In this document: positions 35,032-45,600 of the stretch, piece after piece | Layout of the letters: each line of letters begins with the position of its first letter | Numbering within the stretch: position 1 is the first letter of the stretch | DNA from: JABACD01 sp047639675 | Lineage (GTDB): Bacteria; Planctomycetota; UBA1135; GCA-002686595 | Direction of reading: 5' to 3' | Assembly: GCA_047639675.1 (NCBI GenBank) | Contig: JBLIOI010000013.1 | Location: forward strand, 1 to 64,000 | Length of the DNA stretch: 64,000 bases | The notes under the pieces: model-generated | What the model was told of the DNA's origin: nothing | The model's input: only the letters and a program-made list of their open reading frames with translations | The model's database searches: none | Made by a program: the position numbers and the translations under genes

Positions 35032-36882
35032 TCAGTCGCCGACCTTGACCATCAAGTCGCTGACCAAACGCGAGAAGCGCGCGGGGTCACTTAGGTTGGA
35101 GCCTTCCGCCAAGAGCACTTGCCCGTGGAGTAAATCCGCGTAGTCGTTCAAGCGATCCGACGAGCCTTCTGCCGAATGCATCTTCAACATGCTGGCGATC
35201 AACGGATGCCCCGCGTTGATCTCCAAGATTCGCGCGCCGCCCCCATCGTTGCCATGCATCTCTTTCATCATGCGTTCCATATTCGGCCGCGGCGCGCCAC
35301 GCTCGCTGACCAATACGCCAGGGCTGTCTGTCAGGCGACTCGTCAAACGAACCTCGCTGATTCCAGCACCAAAGTGCTCGCCGAGAGACTTGAGGAAGTC
35401 CGCGTGCTCCTCTGCAGACTTCTTGAGGTCGTCCTCTGAATCCAAGCCAATGTCCGCCGCGTGCACTGAGTTCAGAGAACGGCCGCCGTACTCGGTCAGC
35501 GAATCGATCAACCACTCGTCGATCGGATCGGTTAAGAAGATCACTTCGAAGTTGCGCTTCTTGAAGGCTTCCAGGTGCGGCGTTGCCCCTAAGGTCGCGC
35601 GGTCGTTGCCGCTAACGTAGTAGATCGCATCCTGATCCTCCGGACAGCGTGCCAAATATTCGTCGAGGGTCGACCAGCCTTCCGTCGTGTCGGTTTGGAA
35701 GAGGCACAACTTGGACAGGCGCTCGTCCGTGTTGCCGCCGGAGCAGATGCCTTCCTTAAGAACTGGCCCGAAGGAGGTCCAGAAGCTCTCGTAGTCTTCG
35801 CGGTTCTTCTCGAGTAGGGCTTCCAAAGTGCTAATGACCTTCTTGGTCAAGACCTTTTGAATGGCGCGCACATGCGGGTTCGACTGCAATATCTCGCGCG
35901 AGACGTTGAGCGGCAAGTCAGACGACTCGACCACACCACGCACAAAGCGCAACCAGGGCGGCAGCAGTTCTTCGCACTCGGCGCTGACTTGCACACGCTT
36001 GACATACAGGGCAACCTGCGACTTGGTCTGCTGTTCGCCACCGAATAGATCGAAGGGTCGTTGCGAGGGAATGTAGAGCAGTGCCGTGAACTCCAGGGTG
36101 CCTTCTGCCCTGAAGTGAATCGTGGACAAGGGCGGGGTGAAGTCGTGGGTCAAGTGCTTGTAGAACTCAGCGTGTTCTTCTTCTGAGACCTCCGACTTGG
36201 CTCGCGTCCACATCGGCTTCATCGAGTTCAAGGTATCGTCCCCGATCTTGACGGGGTACTCGACGAAGTCTGAGTAGCGCTGGACAAGCTCGCGCAACTT
36301 TGCGTCCTGGCAGAAGTCCGTGCCGTCGTCTCCCAATTCCTTCAAGTGCAAGTTGATGCGTGTGCCGCGCTCTAGTCCTTCGCACTCTTCAATGGTGAAA
36401 GTACCGTCCGCTGCCGAGCTCCAACGCCAGCCCTGATCTTCTCCGGCCTTGCGAGTTTCGACGACCATGCGATCGGCAACCATAAAGCCTGAGTAGAAGC
36501 CAACTCCGAATTGTCCGATGAGTTCAGGCGACTTTTCCTCACCGCGCTCACGCAGATCCTTCAGGAAACGCTTGGTCCCCGAACTCGCAATCGTTCCTAG
36601 GTTTTGCACCAAGTCTTCGCGGCTCATGCCAATGCCGTTATCGCTAACGCTAAGCACGCGATTCTCTTCGTCGCACTCGAGTTGAACGCTTAGCTCATCG
36701 CTTTCGTCGTAGAGACCACTTTCGGTCAACGCTTCGAAGCGCAATTTATCGAGGGCATCGCTGGCGTTGGAAACCAGCTCACGCAAAAAGATCTCCTCGT
36801 GCGTATAGAGAGAGTGGATCATGAGGTCTAGGAGTTCCTGGACCTCGGCTTTGAATGTCTGTGATTCGGGAGCGGCGTTCAT
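35032..36882 (-). CDS. htpG: Chaperone HtpG (Hsp90)
   Basis: 616 residues from the ATG at 36882 (upstream codons of the frame are not conserved). The N-terminal GHKL ATPase has [40 protein letters not shown] and [15 protein letters not shown]. The middle domain has [39 protein letters not shown] with the catalytic-loop Arg. The C-terminal dimerisation domain contains [11 protein letters not shown]. It lacks the eukaryotic charged linker and MEEVD. No CIRCE or other heat-shock inverted repeat was found in the 36883-37102 region, so regulation is unclear. Confidence 0.97.
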
Positions 36883-37102
36883 TGTTCTCTGCTGCGGTAG
36901 TGGAGTTCCGGGACAAAGCGCCCCTTCGCTCGATTTACGAGGGAAAGATTTTCCAGGCTGCCGGGCCGCCTGGCAACCCAAGCCTGGCGAAACGAAATAG
37001 AAACCCGCCCCCGGCCCAATTTAGTGGGGTAGGATTGAGTGGATGCCCCCGGCAAGGGGCTGCTAGGCGGGGTACTCCCCGCACCACACCGCACCAAAGT
37101 TT

Positions 37103-38458
37103 ATGAGAATAACGACGCTCCTCGCTCCCGTTTGCGCGCTAACGGCAGCTGCACTCTTGTGCACCTCTGGCTCTGGAGTCGCCTACGTCTTCCTAGGCGG
37201 AAGCCTGGATCTCGGGCAGCGCGACTTCCGGGTGTTCAATAACTTCGACGATGTTGAAGCCAACGACAACACCACTCCGGACCCGAACTTTCCCGGTGCG
37301 ACTGGCGCGGTCCGCGCCATTTGGGCAGCCACAGCTGAATGGGGTAGCGAACTACGCCGAGACGGCACTGGCGATCAGAGCCAACCCTTCGACCTGGGCT
37401 CCGGCGGCGCAAACTTCGACTCGAGCTATCAGGGCTTAGCACCCGACCCGGGCGACACTAACGACAACACATTCTCCGAGATCACGGGCCAGAGCTTCGG
37501 TGTCTTGGCCTTTACCGAGCTGCCCATCTCCGACGGTTGGCGCATTCGCTTCTATCGCGCGCCCGCGGTTTGGGACGATGGCCCCGGCGCGCCGGTCGAT
37601 CTGATTCAAGGCAGGGACCTGCAGGGGGTCGCTACCCATGAGTTCGGTCACGCTCTCGGTTTGGACCACAGTAACAGCAGCCTCGACAACACGATGACAT
37701 CCAGCGCGAGCGGCAACTTCTACTCGAAGCGCAGCCTCGCCGCAGATGACATCGCCGGAGTGCAAGCGCTCTACGGTGTTCGTTCAGCTAGCAAACCAAG
37801 CATCACTTCCTACGACCTCGCGGGTGCGCAACTGACCTTGCACGGCATCAACTTTGGCCTTGGCGACAACGAGGTTTGGTTCACACGCGTGTCGGGAGTC
37901 GGCGATGGAACGCCGATCAAGGTAACGGGTGTCAACTCTTCAGGTGGCGGGACCCAACTATCGCTGACCCTTCCCGCCGAGGCAGGTAGCGGCGACGTAC
38001 TCGTGCGCATTCCCGGAAGTACCGGCGACAAGCTCTCCAACGCTTATCCCTTCGACAGCATTCTCGGAGAGTGCCCGCTGGTCGAAACCTACGGCACCGG
38101 CAAGCTGAACTCCGACGGCAATAGTGCCGAGATCACAGCCATGGGTTCGTCGAGTTTGACCTACAACAATCTCCAGTTCGACGTGCCCTTCGGTGGAATC
38201 GGTGGTGCGCCGGGTCTCTTATTCCATGGAACAGTCCAAGCAGCCATCCCCTTCATGGGCGGCACCTTGTACTCCAGCGGCCCACACGTCCGCGATCAAC
38301 GCTTCGTCTTTGGATTTTTTGGCGACTTGCACCTGCAGGTTCCGGTCACGCCCAACTTGGTTGGACAGACACGTTACTACCAGCTCTGGTACAAGGACTC
38401 TGGAGCTAGCTTCGGAGTAGGGCTCTCGAACGCGGTCAAGGTCACCTTCTGTCCGTAA
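37103..38458 (+). CDS. Secreted matrixin-type zinc metalloprotease with TIG-like domain
   Basis: 451 residues: signal peptide (LLAPVCALTAAALLCTSGSGV). A metzincin catalytic domain at about residues 50-220 has the full zinc motif GVATHEFGHALGLDHS (HExxHxxGxxH, about residues 177-190) and the downstream Met-turn candidate NTMTSSASG. ADDIAGVQALYG closes the domain, as in bacterial matrixins. Residues about 230-315 form an IPT/TIG-like beta-sandwich (KPSITSYDLAGAQLTLHGINFG) and a further beta-rich domain of about 130 residues ends the protein. Probably degrades extracellular proteins. Upstream, a short GC-rich hairpin sits at 37067-37082. Confidence 0.87.
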   Translation: MRITTLLAPVCALTAAALLCTSGSGVAYVFLGGSLDLGQRDFRVFNNFDDVEANDNTTPDPNFPGATGAVRAIWAATAEWGSELRRDGTGDQSQPFDLGSGGANFDSSYQGLAPDPGDTNDNTFSEITGQSFGVLAFTELPISDGWRIRFYRAPAVWDDGPGAPVDLIQGRDLQGVATHEFGHALGLDHSNSSLDNTMTSSASGNFYSKRSLAADDIAGVQALYGVRSASKPSITSYDLAGAQLTLHGINFGLGDNEVWFTRVSGVGDGTPIKVTGVNSSGGGTQLSLTLPAEAGSGDVLVRIPGSTGDKLSNAYPFDSILGECPLVETYGTGKLNSDGNSAEITAMGSSSLTYNNLQFDVPFGGIGGAPGLLFHGTVQAAIPFMGGTLYSSGPHVRDQRFVFGFFGDLHLQVPVTPNLVGQTRYYQLWYKDSGASFGVGLSNAVKVTFCP

Positions 38459-38475
38459 GTCCTTGCCGGGACGGG

Positions 38476-40299
38476 CTAGCGCTTGAGCGGCAAGGCAGCC
38501 GCCTGTATTCCGCGGCCAACGATTGCCGCGGCACCACCGCGGCGTGGGTCGGAAACAGCAACCGGCTCACCGAACTCGTCGATCAAGATCGCCTGCACAC
38601 TCCCGAAGCGGCGTGCGACCACTTCGATCGGATGACCACGCTGACGTAGCGACTCGATGGTTTCTTCGCCCGGTCCGCCACCTTCGCGAGCCTCGAATAG
38701 GGTCGCTTTGGGTCGCCACTGTTGGTGCATGCGGTTTGCGCGAACGGCGTCTCCTAGACTTTCATCGAGGAGTAACACACGCACTAGCACTTGAAAGACT
38801 GCCGTGATGATACGCGGGCCGCCCGGACTGCCGAGCACCATGCGGACGGAGCCACGATTGTCGCGCACAATCATTGGAGACATCGAGGATAGCGGCCGCT
38901 TGCCCGCTTGGATCGAATTGGCGTCGTTACCGATCAGTCCAAACTGATTGGGCACGCCAGCCTGGATGGAAAAATCGTCGAGCTCGTTGTTCAACAGGAA
39001 GCCTGCGCCAGGAACCACGATTCCAGATCCGAAGCTACCGTTCAAAGTGGTAGTCAAGGAAACAGCGTTGCCGCTCGTGTCCACTACCGAGAGGTGCGTA
39101 GTTTGGCGCGATTCCTCAGGGATTGGCGCCACCCATGCCCCGACGTTCAAGTCCGCCTGACGCCCGATAGAGTTTCGCCGCTCAAGGATCCACTCCGTCG
39201 AAAGCAGCTCGGCCACGGGCACTTCGTGAAAGTCCGGGTCGCCCATGTGTTCTGCGCGATCTGCGAAGGAACGCCGCAGAGCTTCAATGCACCAATGCGT
39301 CAACAGTGCGCTGGGGCGCCGACCGTGGCTCACTCTCTCGCTCTGGTCGAGTTCACCACCAAGGGGTAAGCCCTCGAGGATTGCCAAGGCTTGCAGGATG
39401 ACCAAGCCGCCCGAGCTGGGGGGCGGCATCCCGATCAACTCATGTCCTTCAAAATAGCCGATCAAGGGTTCGCGATCGACGCTGCGGTAGCTCTTCAAAT
39501 CCGAAGCGGTGATGATGCCGCTGGTCGGCAGGCCCGCACCAGGGATCTCTACGTTAGCGACAGTATCGAGCAGCGCTTGCGCCACCTCACCTTCGTAAAA
39601 TCCCTCTGGCCCGAATTCTGCAAGTAGCGTAAGCGTTCGTGCCAAGTCCGATTGGACCAGGAGTTCTCCTTCCCGAAGAGGACTTCCCTCCGGATAGAAC
39701 AAGTCCAGGGCGGCTGGGTTCATTCGCGCACGACAGCTGGTTCCCGCTAGATCTCGAGCCAGCCACGGATCGACTGCGAATCCATCGCGCGCCAATGCGA
39801 TGGCAGGTGCAACAATTTCTTCCCAGCGCAGCTTCCCTGATCCGCGCTTGCTGTAGAGCTCATAGAGCCCACGCGGGGAACCCGGTACTCCGACGGCCAA
39901 AGGACCGGCAATCGAACGCTGTGAGACAAAGTCTCCGGCTTGATCCAAGTAGAGTTCTGCGTCTGTGGAACGCGGTGCGACTTCACGAAAGTCCAAGGCG
40001 AGCGGCGCGTCGTCGGGTCCAGCACAGATTGCAAAACCTCCACCGCCCAAATTTCCCGCCTGCGGATAAACGACTGCCAATGCCAAAGCAGTGGCCGCCG
40101 CCGCATCCGCCGCATTCCCTCCACGTTCAAGAATTTGGATCCCGACGCCGGTCGCCAAGGGATGCTCGCTGACTACTGCTCCCCGTTGAACCTCGGCAGG
40201 CGTGAAGCTCTTGGGCTCCGGCAGCTTGCATGCGCTACTCGCAGCAAGACATAACATTAGCGCGGAGTGGAACTGAAAACGACCCAATCCGTGGAGCAA
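38476..40299 (-). CDS. ggt: Gamma-glutamyltranspeptidase, lipoprotein form
   Basis: About 607 residues. The large subunit begins near RGAVVSEHPLATGVGIQIL and contains GGNAADAAAATALALAV, NLGGGGF and the glutamate-binding DFREVAPRS. Autocleavage and nucleophile Thr are in QTTHLSVVDTSGNAVSLTTTLN (Thr about residue 400), followed by NNELDDFS and the PLSSMSPMIV and LGSPGGPRII motifs of the small subunit. It hydrolyses glutathione and other gamma-glutamyl compounds in the periplasm. The start is uncertain. A TTG at 40299, six bases after a GGGAG, gives a normal lipoprotein signal (FHSALMLCLAASSAC); the ATG at 40257 leaves a signal too short to work. It follows the NIL-domain gene directly. Confidence 0.93.
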   Translation of the reverse strand: MLHGLGRFQFHSALMLCLAASSACKLPEPKSFTPAEVQRGAVVSEHPLATGVGIQILERGGNAADAAAATALALAVVYPQAGNLGGGGFAICAGPDDAPLALDFREVAPRSTDAELYLDQAGDFVSQRSIAGPLAVGVPGSPRGLYELYSKRGSGKLRWEEIVAPAIALARDGFAVDPWLARDLAGTSCRARMNPAALDLFYPEGSPLREGELLVQSDLARTLTLLAEFGPEGFYEGEVAQALLDTVANVEIPGAGLPTSGIITASDLKSYRSVDREPLIGYFEGHELIGMPPPSSGGLVILQALAILEGLPLGGELDQSERVSHGRRPSALLTHWCIEALRRSFADRAEHMGDPDFHEVPVAELLSTEWILERRNSIGRQADLNVGAWVAPIPEESRQTTHLSVVDTSGNAVSLTTTLNGSFGSGIVVPGAGFLLNNELDDFSIQAGVPNQFGLIGNDANSIQAGKRPLSSMSPMIVRDNRGSVRMVLGSPGGPRIITAVFQVLVRVLLLDESLGDAVRANRMHQQWRPKATLFEAREGGGPGEETIESLRQRGHPIEVVARRFGSVQAILIDEFGEPVAVSDPRRGGAAAIVGRGIQAAALPLKR

Positions 40300-40301
40300 G
40301 C

Positions 40302-40553
40302 TCACGCTCCCGGTAGGTCCTCGTTCTCGCCCATGGCTTCGACCTTTACACCGCATTCGCGCAAATATTCGACCGAGGCTGCGATGGCCTCCATTTCACC
40401 TTCAATCTCGACGGCAACCAGAGCCATCGTATCGCTGATACTCGCTGCCCGAATGTTGGGGATCACCGCAAACTTCTCACCCAAGGTGTGGCTGATGATC
40501 GGTTCGGAAATCAGAGCTTGAGGAAAGGTACAGAAGAACTTTTGGCGAGCCAT
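40302..40553 (-). CDS. NIL/ACT-like small-molecule-binding domain protein
   Basis: 83 residues consisting of one NIL domain (ACT-like ferredoxin fold). It begins MARQKFFCTFPQALISEPIISHTLGEKF, where 'tFp..l..ePii..l...f' is the family pattern, then VIPNIRAASISDTMALVAVEIEG and SVEYLRECGVKVEAM. NIL domains occur at the end of methionine ABC transporter ATPases and as stand-alone or ferredoxin-linked proteins. Alone it may sense or bind a ligand. It lies directly upstream of ggt. Confidence 0.8.
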   Translation of the reverse strand: MARQKFFCTFPQALISEPIISHTLGEKFAVIPNIRAASISDTMALVAVEIEGEMEAIAASVEYLRECGVKVEAMGENEDLPGA

Positions 40554-40670
40554 GGCAGGTTACTGGGTGGGCCGCAAACCGCGGCACGAAGGCTGGGCCT
40601 TGGTGGCCATCGCGCCATCGAACCACACCTACACGGTGCCCCGCAAGTCTCGTGAGCGTTCCAGATCGAA

Positions 40671-41354
40671 CTACTGCGAAATCTGCTGGGGCGCGGCCAC
40701 TCCAGCCTCTAATTGGCCCCCCAAGCGACTGCGGACTAACACGCAAACTAAGGCAACAAATAGTGCCGAAATTGGCCCAAAACTACCCGAATACGCAACA
40801 CGTAACTCGGGCCCCAGGTCAGCGGATCCTGCGATCTCGTAGACGGACGGGTGTCGCATCCAATCCGCTCCAGCGGACTCCATGACCCATATGAGCGGGG
40901 AGAGATCAAGCAGAGTTGCAAGGAGCACCGGGGCAAATGGTTCGCGCAAGGTTCCACCTGCAGACGGCAGGGCGCAGAGCACTCCAACACAAAACAAGAT
41001 TCCTGCCGCGACGCTCCAACTGAGCGCGCCCACTGCCCCTCGCAAAGCGAAGCCCATGAGATACAAGCTACAGATAGCGATCGCTCCGACGAAGGGCGTC
41101 CCCAAACCATTCGCAAAGAAGCAAGCTAAGCTGCAAGCCACTGCCAGGGGTAAGTAGCGCAGCCAAGAGGGCCCCAGGCTCCCTGCTAGCGCTCCGGCTG
41201 GCAAGGCCCATAACGCCAACCAGATCCATGCAGAAAGCGCCGCGGCATGGCTAGCCATCGGCGCTTCGATCAAGGCCAACAATCCGAAGAGAGCGGATGC
41301 GCAAAGCCCCAGGGTCCAAGCCGCTGAGCCGCGATCAGCTGGGGCTGAACTCAA
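40671..41354 (-). CDS. Unrecognised multi-spanning membrane protein
   Basis: 227 residues with about six hydrophobic helices (e.g. WTLGLCASALFGLLALIEAP, AWIWLALWALPAGALAG, LRYLPLAVACSLACFF, SWSVAAGILFCVGVLCALPS and GPISALFVALVCVLV). The loop between helices 5 and 6 is the only large soluble part. No transporter motif is recognised. The start overlaps the stop of the EF-hand protein gene by 4 bases, so the two are likely co-translated. Confidence 0.65.
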   Translation of the reverse strand: MSSAPADRGSAAWTLGLCASALFGLLALIEAPMASHAAALSAWIWLALWALPAGALAGSLGPSWLRYLPLAVACSLACFFANGLGTPFVGAIAICSLYLMGFALRGAVGALSWSVAAGILFCVGVLCALPSAGGTLREPFAPVLLATLLDLSPLIWVMESAGADWMRHPSVYEIAGSADLGPELRVAYSGSFGPISALFVALVCVLVRSRLGGQLEAGVAAPQQISQ

Positions 41355-42427
41355 TTGTTATTCTTCTTGCCCTTCTTACCCTTCTTGCCCTTGCCCTTGC
41401 CCTGACCTTGACCTTGACCTTGACCACGGGAGGCCTTCTTCATCTGAGCACTGAAGTACTTACTTCCACGCTTCTTGCCGTGCTTCACGCCAGAGCGCGA
41501 ACCAAGGGAGAACTTCCCTACGAGCTTTGCCGGCGGCTTCGACTTGTTCTTCGAGATCGACGTCCAAGCCTCTTTACTCGTAATCTTCTTCTGACGCTGA
41601 CCCTGTACTGTTCGGCGAATCGTTAGGTTTTCGGCCGCAGCTTCGCGCTGCTCTGAGACTTGATTGCGCACCGCGCTCAAACGATCTGCATGCCGCGACG
41701 CCACCTGGGCTGCGATCTCGGCCTGGGCAGCTTCCGCAGCCTCACGCGCATGTTGGACGCGGAGCGCTGTCGAGCGCTTGGCATCATTGGATTTTGATGG
41801 TGCCGATTTTGATGGTGCCGATTTTGATGGTGCCGATTTTGATGGTGCCGATTTTGATGGTGCCGACTTTGATAATGCCGATTTTGACCGCGCGGCCGCC
41901 TTGTTCGTATTGGGCCGTGCAGCGTTGGACCTTCTGGAGTCGCTCTGAGCTGAATTGGCAACGGCTCGGCGCTGACTCGAAACGCTCTGCTTGTTGGCAG
42001 CCGCCTGTTTGTTCGAACGACGCTCGGAAGGCTTCGGCTTGACCGCACTGTCAACCCTAGGATTGTCCTCAGTCTGGCTCTTGCGCATCGCCACACTGCG
42101 TCTCGTGTCGGTGCCTTCCGAAACCAACGACTTCGCTTCCTTGGTGGCAAGCAGCTCGGCATTCTTTTGCACTCGGCGCTGCTCACTCTTGGAGCGCGGC
42201 ACGGGGGCGTTGGAGGAAACTGTCTTACGATGCCCTGCGACGGAATGACGCGCGGTCTCCAGCTCAGCTCCGGAAAGCACTCCATCCCCATCCAAGTCGA
42301 AGCGCTGGAACGCCTGGGGCAAATCTACCGCTCGTCCAGCACTCGGTGCGGCGAAACCTGCTCCGTACAGCAAGGTCGCTGCCAAGATGCATGAGAAGGA
42401 TTTGACGGTGATCTCGGTGGTCATCAT
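41351..42427 (-). CDS. Secreted EF-hand protein with Ser/Lys-rich repeats
   Basis: 358 residues. Signal peptide (FSCILAATLLYGAGFAAPSAG), then one EF-hand calcium loop (FDLDGDGVLSGAELETA, about residues 43-59; D-x-D-x-D-G). The remainder is strongly basic and low-complexity, rich in Ser, Lys, Ala, Arg and Gln, with a perfect run of SAPSK units encoded by the 15-bp tandem repeat at 41790-41879 and a tail of GQ/GK repeats ending KKGKKGKKNNN. This looks like a disordered secreted polycation with a small calcium-binding head. It could bind surface polyanions; no homologous family is named. The downstream membrane protein gene overlaps by 4 bases. Confidence 0.75.
   Translation of the reverse strand: MMTTEITVKSFSCILAATLLYGAGFAAPSAGRAVDLPQAFQRFDLDGDGVLSGAELETARHSVAGHRKTVSSNAPVPRSKSEQRRVQKNAELLATKEAKSLVSEGTDTRRSVAMRKSQTEDNPRVDSAVKPKPSERRSNKQAAANKQSVSSQRRAVANSAQSDSRRSNAARPNTNKAAARSKSALSKSAPSKSAPSKSAPSKSAPSKSAPSKSNDAKRSTALRVQHAREAAEAAQAEIAAQVASRHADRLSAVRNQVSEQREAAAENLTIRRTVQGQRQKKITSKEAWTSISKNKSKPPAKLVGKFSLGSRSGVKHGKKRGSKYFSAQMKKASRGQGQGQGQGKGKGKKGKKGKKNNN
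41790..41879 (-). repeat. 15-bp tandem repeat inside the EF-hand protein gene
   Basis: Five identical copies of GATTTTGATGGTGCC (plus-strand reading) from 41790 to 41864, followed by one diverged copy to 41879. In the gene (minus strand) each encodes a SAPSK-type pentapeptide. The identity of the copies, including third codon positions, shows recent expansion. Confidence 0.92.
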
Positions 42428-42618
42428 TGAATTCTAGTCAATGCCTGGGTGAGTCATCAGGCAGGACTGTTCTCTTAGTACTTAAGTGTCCCCTGAACCG
42501 GCCCATGTGGGAAGAAGTTCCTTGGAGACTCTAAAATCCTTTCTCGACCATCGTCCTCAGGCCGCCCTGGGCCCCATAAGAACCAATCCTCAATGTAAAA
42601 ATATCTTCGAATAAGCCT

Positions 42619-45600
42619 CTACCAACCGAAATAGTCGCGCGCCAACCACAATCGTGGCCGGGATTCTGCGCTGGCCGCCAAAGCCTCGAAGGACTCGGAA
42701 TCCTCGCTGGCTCCTTTCAGATCCGCCAGGAGAATCGAAACGAGGGTGCCAGGGTAGCCCTCAAGATCCGTCAAGAGTTGGGCCCTGCGCTCCTCGAATG
42801 GAAGTTTTGAGCGCTTGTCAAAACGCCCCAGTGCCTTCACTGCATTGTCCCAACCCTTCGCATTGGACCCGTCCAAGACCTTCTTAAGGTCCTTCAGCTC
42901 TTTCTTGCTCGGCTTTACGTCCAAGCCTGCGGCCCACTCGAGCAGCACCCCGAAGGAGGCTTCCGCGCCGGACCTCTGGATCGAGTTCGCAGTGGACTCT
43001 AATGCTTCGACTGCGGCCCTAACCGCAGCGCCCTGAGCGAGGGCGAAGTCGATGTCCTCGAAGAGGCCTGATTCGAACTCTTGTGCCGCGTCGAGCAGCT
43101 TGATTGCTGCAAGGAACTCACCGTCGTGCAACAACGGAATCCCGCGCTCTTCCCAATCAGCAATCCAAGCGGCGATGTCATTCAGGCGCCGTTTTTTGAC
43201 CAACTCCTGAATCGGCGCGTCGAGGAAGGTCTCAAAGCCCGGAGCCAAACCACTACCGAGGATCGCCCCGGGATCGCCTTCCCAAATCACTTTCTGATCC
43301 ACGTCAAGCAATAGGGCACGTGGCAAGTTGAAACGATCGATGAAGAAAGTCTCAAAGCTCTCGCCGATCCCCTCGACAAACTCCTCTCGGTAATCGACGG
43401 CAACATCACCAGGCAAGCCGTGTGTCTTCATGTAGTCGACAATCCGATCTCGATCATTGGGAGAGGTAACGATCGTGATCGCAAATCCCGTTGGACGCAT
43501 CTTCTTCTCCAAGGCGCGCAACCAACCATCAACAGGAACGATGTCATTCTGAACGATACTGATGAACATCACTAGCTGTGGCACAGGACCCAACTCATCC
43601 CACGACTCACGGTTGCCTTGTACCCATTCAGTCACGCGCGGGAAGGGCGGGACCATTCCTAGGTAGGAACCGCCGACTGCGCCGCCACCTTCCTTACGCA
43701 TTTCCTCAAAGCGAATCTGCCGTTCAATCTCCGCAGATTGATCGGCCGGTTCACGAGCCAAGTAACGCACATCCCGATAGCGGCAAGCCCCCTTGCCCGT
43801 GATCAAACCAAAGCGGCCGCGCAGCACGTCCCGACTCGAAAATTCGTGGGTCGAGAGGAATTCACCGTCGACGTAGAAGTCCACCACAGCGCCGCTAACG
43901 TCCAAACGGAGCTTGTGCCACACCTCGCCCACCGTCTCCGACTTCTGCTCAACCTTCTTGACAGGTACGTGCCTCCAAGTCTGTGGCAAGCCGCCCCCAA
44001 AGGAGCTCATCAGGTCTACATAGTCCGAATTCGCCGTGCCTTCCTTGCCCTCGACGAGGCCCGGCATGTAGAGCAATCCGTGGAATGTCGAGGAGTCCTT
44101 TTGACCGAATACGAATCCCGAGAAGGCGACCTTACCGCGTTCGACGAGGATGTTGGCCTCCATCGAGAAGTCGCCCGAAGTCAAGCGATCCAAAGTCAAG
44201 AATTGGTAGTCGTAGACACCGGGTTGGAACCTCTCGTACTCGACATTTAAGAAGATACCGTTTGGATCAAAGGCACCGTCGTCTGCCTGGGCGGTCCAGC
44301 CTTCGAGATTGCGCTCGTTGTAGGCCAAGTCCCAAATCGCAAGGGACTTACCACTGCGCCTGACCGCTCCCTCAAACTCGACGTAGAGATCCGACAGGTC
44401 CAACTGCTTGGCCATCCTCAAGGAAACGTCCATCACCATCGTGTCCAATCCAGCGGCCTGATAGCGAGCCACGACCGCCCGCGCCGCTGTGGCTAATTCG
44501 CCACGGACCTTATTCAAGGACTTCTGCTTCTTGTCGAGCTTTCCAAGCAGCTTCTCAACACGTGCCACGCCTTTTTCATCGACAGGATCTTGGCGTTCCA
44601 TGAAGTGCAGCGCCTCCAAGACTAGCTTGGTCGCGCGGTCGGGATTGTTCAACTCCCCGGAGAGCAGGTCAGAGAAGGCGAGAAGCAACTCGATGTCGTC
44701 GGGTGAATTCACCAAGCCCTTCTCGAAGTGCTCCTTAGCCTCGACGAAGAGCTTGTTTTGAACTGCGTATTGTCCCCACTGGTAGTAGGGTCGCGTGAAC
44801 TCCAAAGTGCCATTCAATTCATCGCGAAGGTTCAGGCAGTACTCCAGCCAAACCTCGTCCAACTCCTCAACCGTCTTTGGCAAACGCACATCGATGGCAT
44901 CTTCAGGGCGGTCAATCTTGAGCGGCGGCATGGGATTGCCGAGCACGACTTCCTCAAAGTTGCGCACCGCGCCGTCCCCCATACGTCCACCAGACTTGTT
45001 GATAAACTCGCCAAAGGCCCGGCGATAGATGAAGCGCCCATCTACCGGATCTTGGTAGTTGTAGAGAAAGTAGACCACGCCCCAAGTCGGCGCATACCAG
45101 GCCGGTCCCCAGCTGTACTTGTTCTCCAAGACAATGCGAAAGGTCGGCGCCGTTTCCGGAGTTTGGTTGGGATCTTCCTCGCCGATCCCGTCCTTATGGT
45201 CCTTCATCCAGCCGTTTCCCATGCGCCGCGCGAGAGGCATCAGGCGCCCCGTGGCCGGCATATTCATGATCACAGTGCCGTTGGGCAAGATGCGCGTGCC
45301 CTCGAAGAAGGAGGCCAAGCCTTCGTTTAACCAGCCCACAGCTTGTGTGGCGAGGCTCACGAATTGGTGCGCGGCTTCGTGGAATAGAGTCCCCACCATG
45401 CCCTCGAATCCGCCACTCGCGGGAATGTAGGTTTCCACGAAGCTGCCCGTGAAATGTCCACCAGACCACTCCACCGGCGGTCCAATTCCTTTTTCCAAGT
45501 ACTCGTCACGGTTCTTGAAGATGTTCAAACCAATGCGCGGAACACTGCCACCGTGCTCCTCCGTACCGTACATAAAAAAGATGCGATAGAAAGCATTCAG

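Noticed and set aside
36883..37102. Possible heat-shock (CIRCE) operator upstream of htpG
   Set aside because: No TTAGCACTC/GAGTGCTAA pair was found; the GC hairpin at 37067-37082 is nearer the matrixin gene and has no known match.
41664..41948. Plus-strand frame with pentapeptide-repeat-like DFDGA units
   Set aside because: It is the reverse strand of the 15-bp repeat in the EF-hand protein gene; the minus-strand frame has a signal peptide and EF-hand, and this one has no other coding sign.
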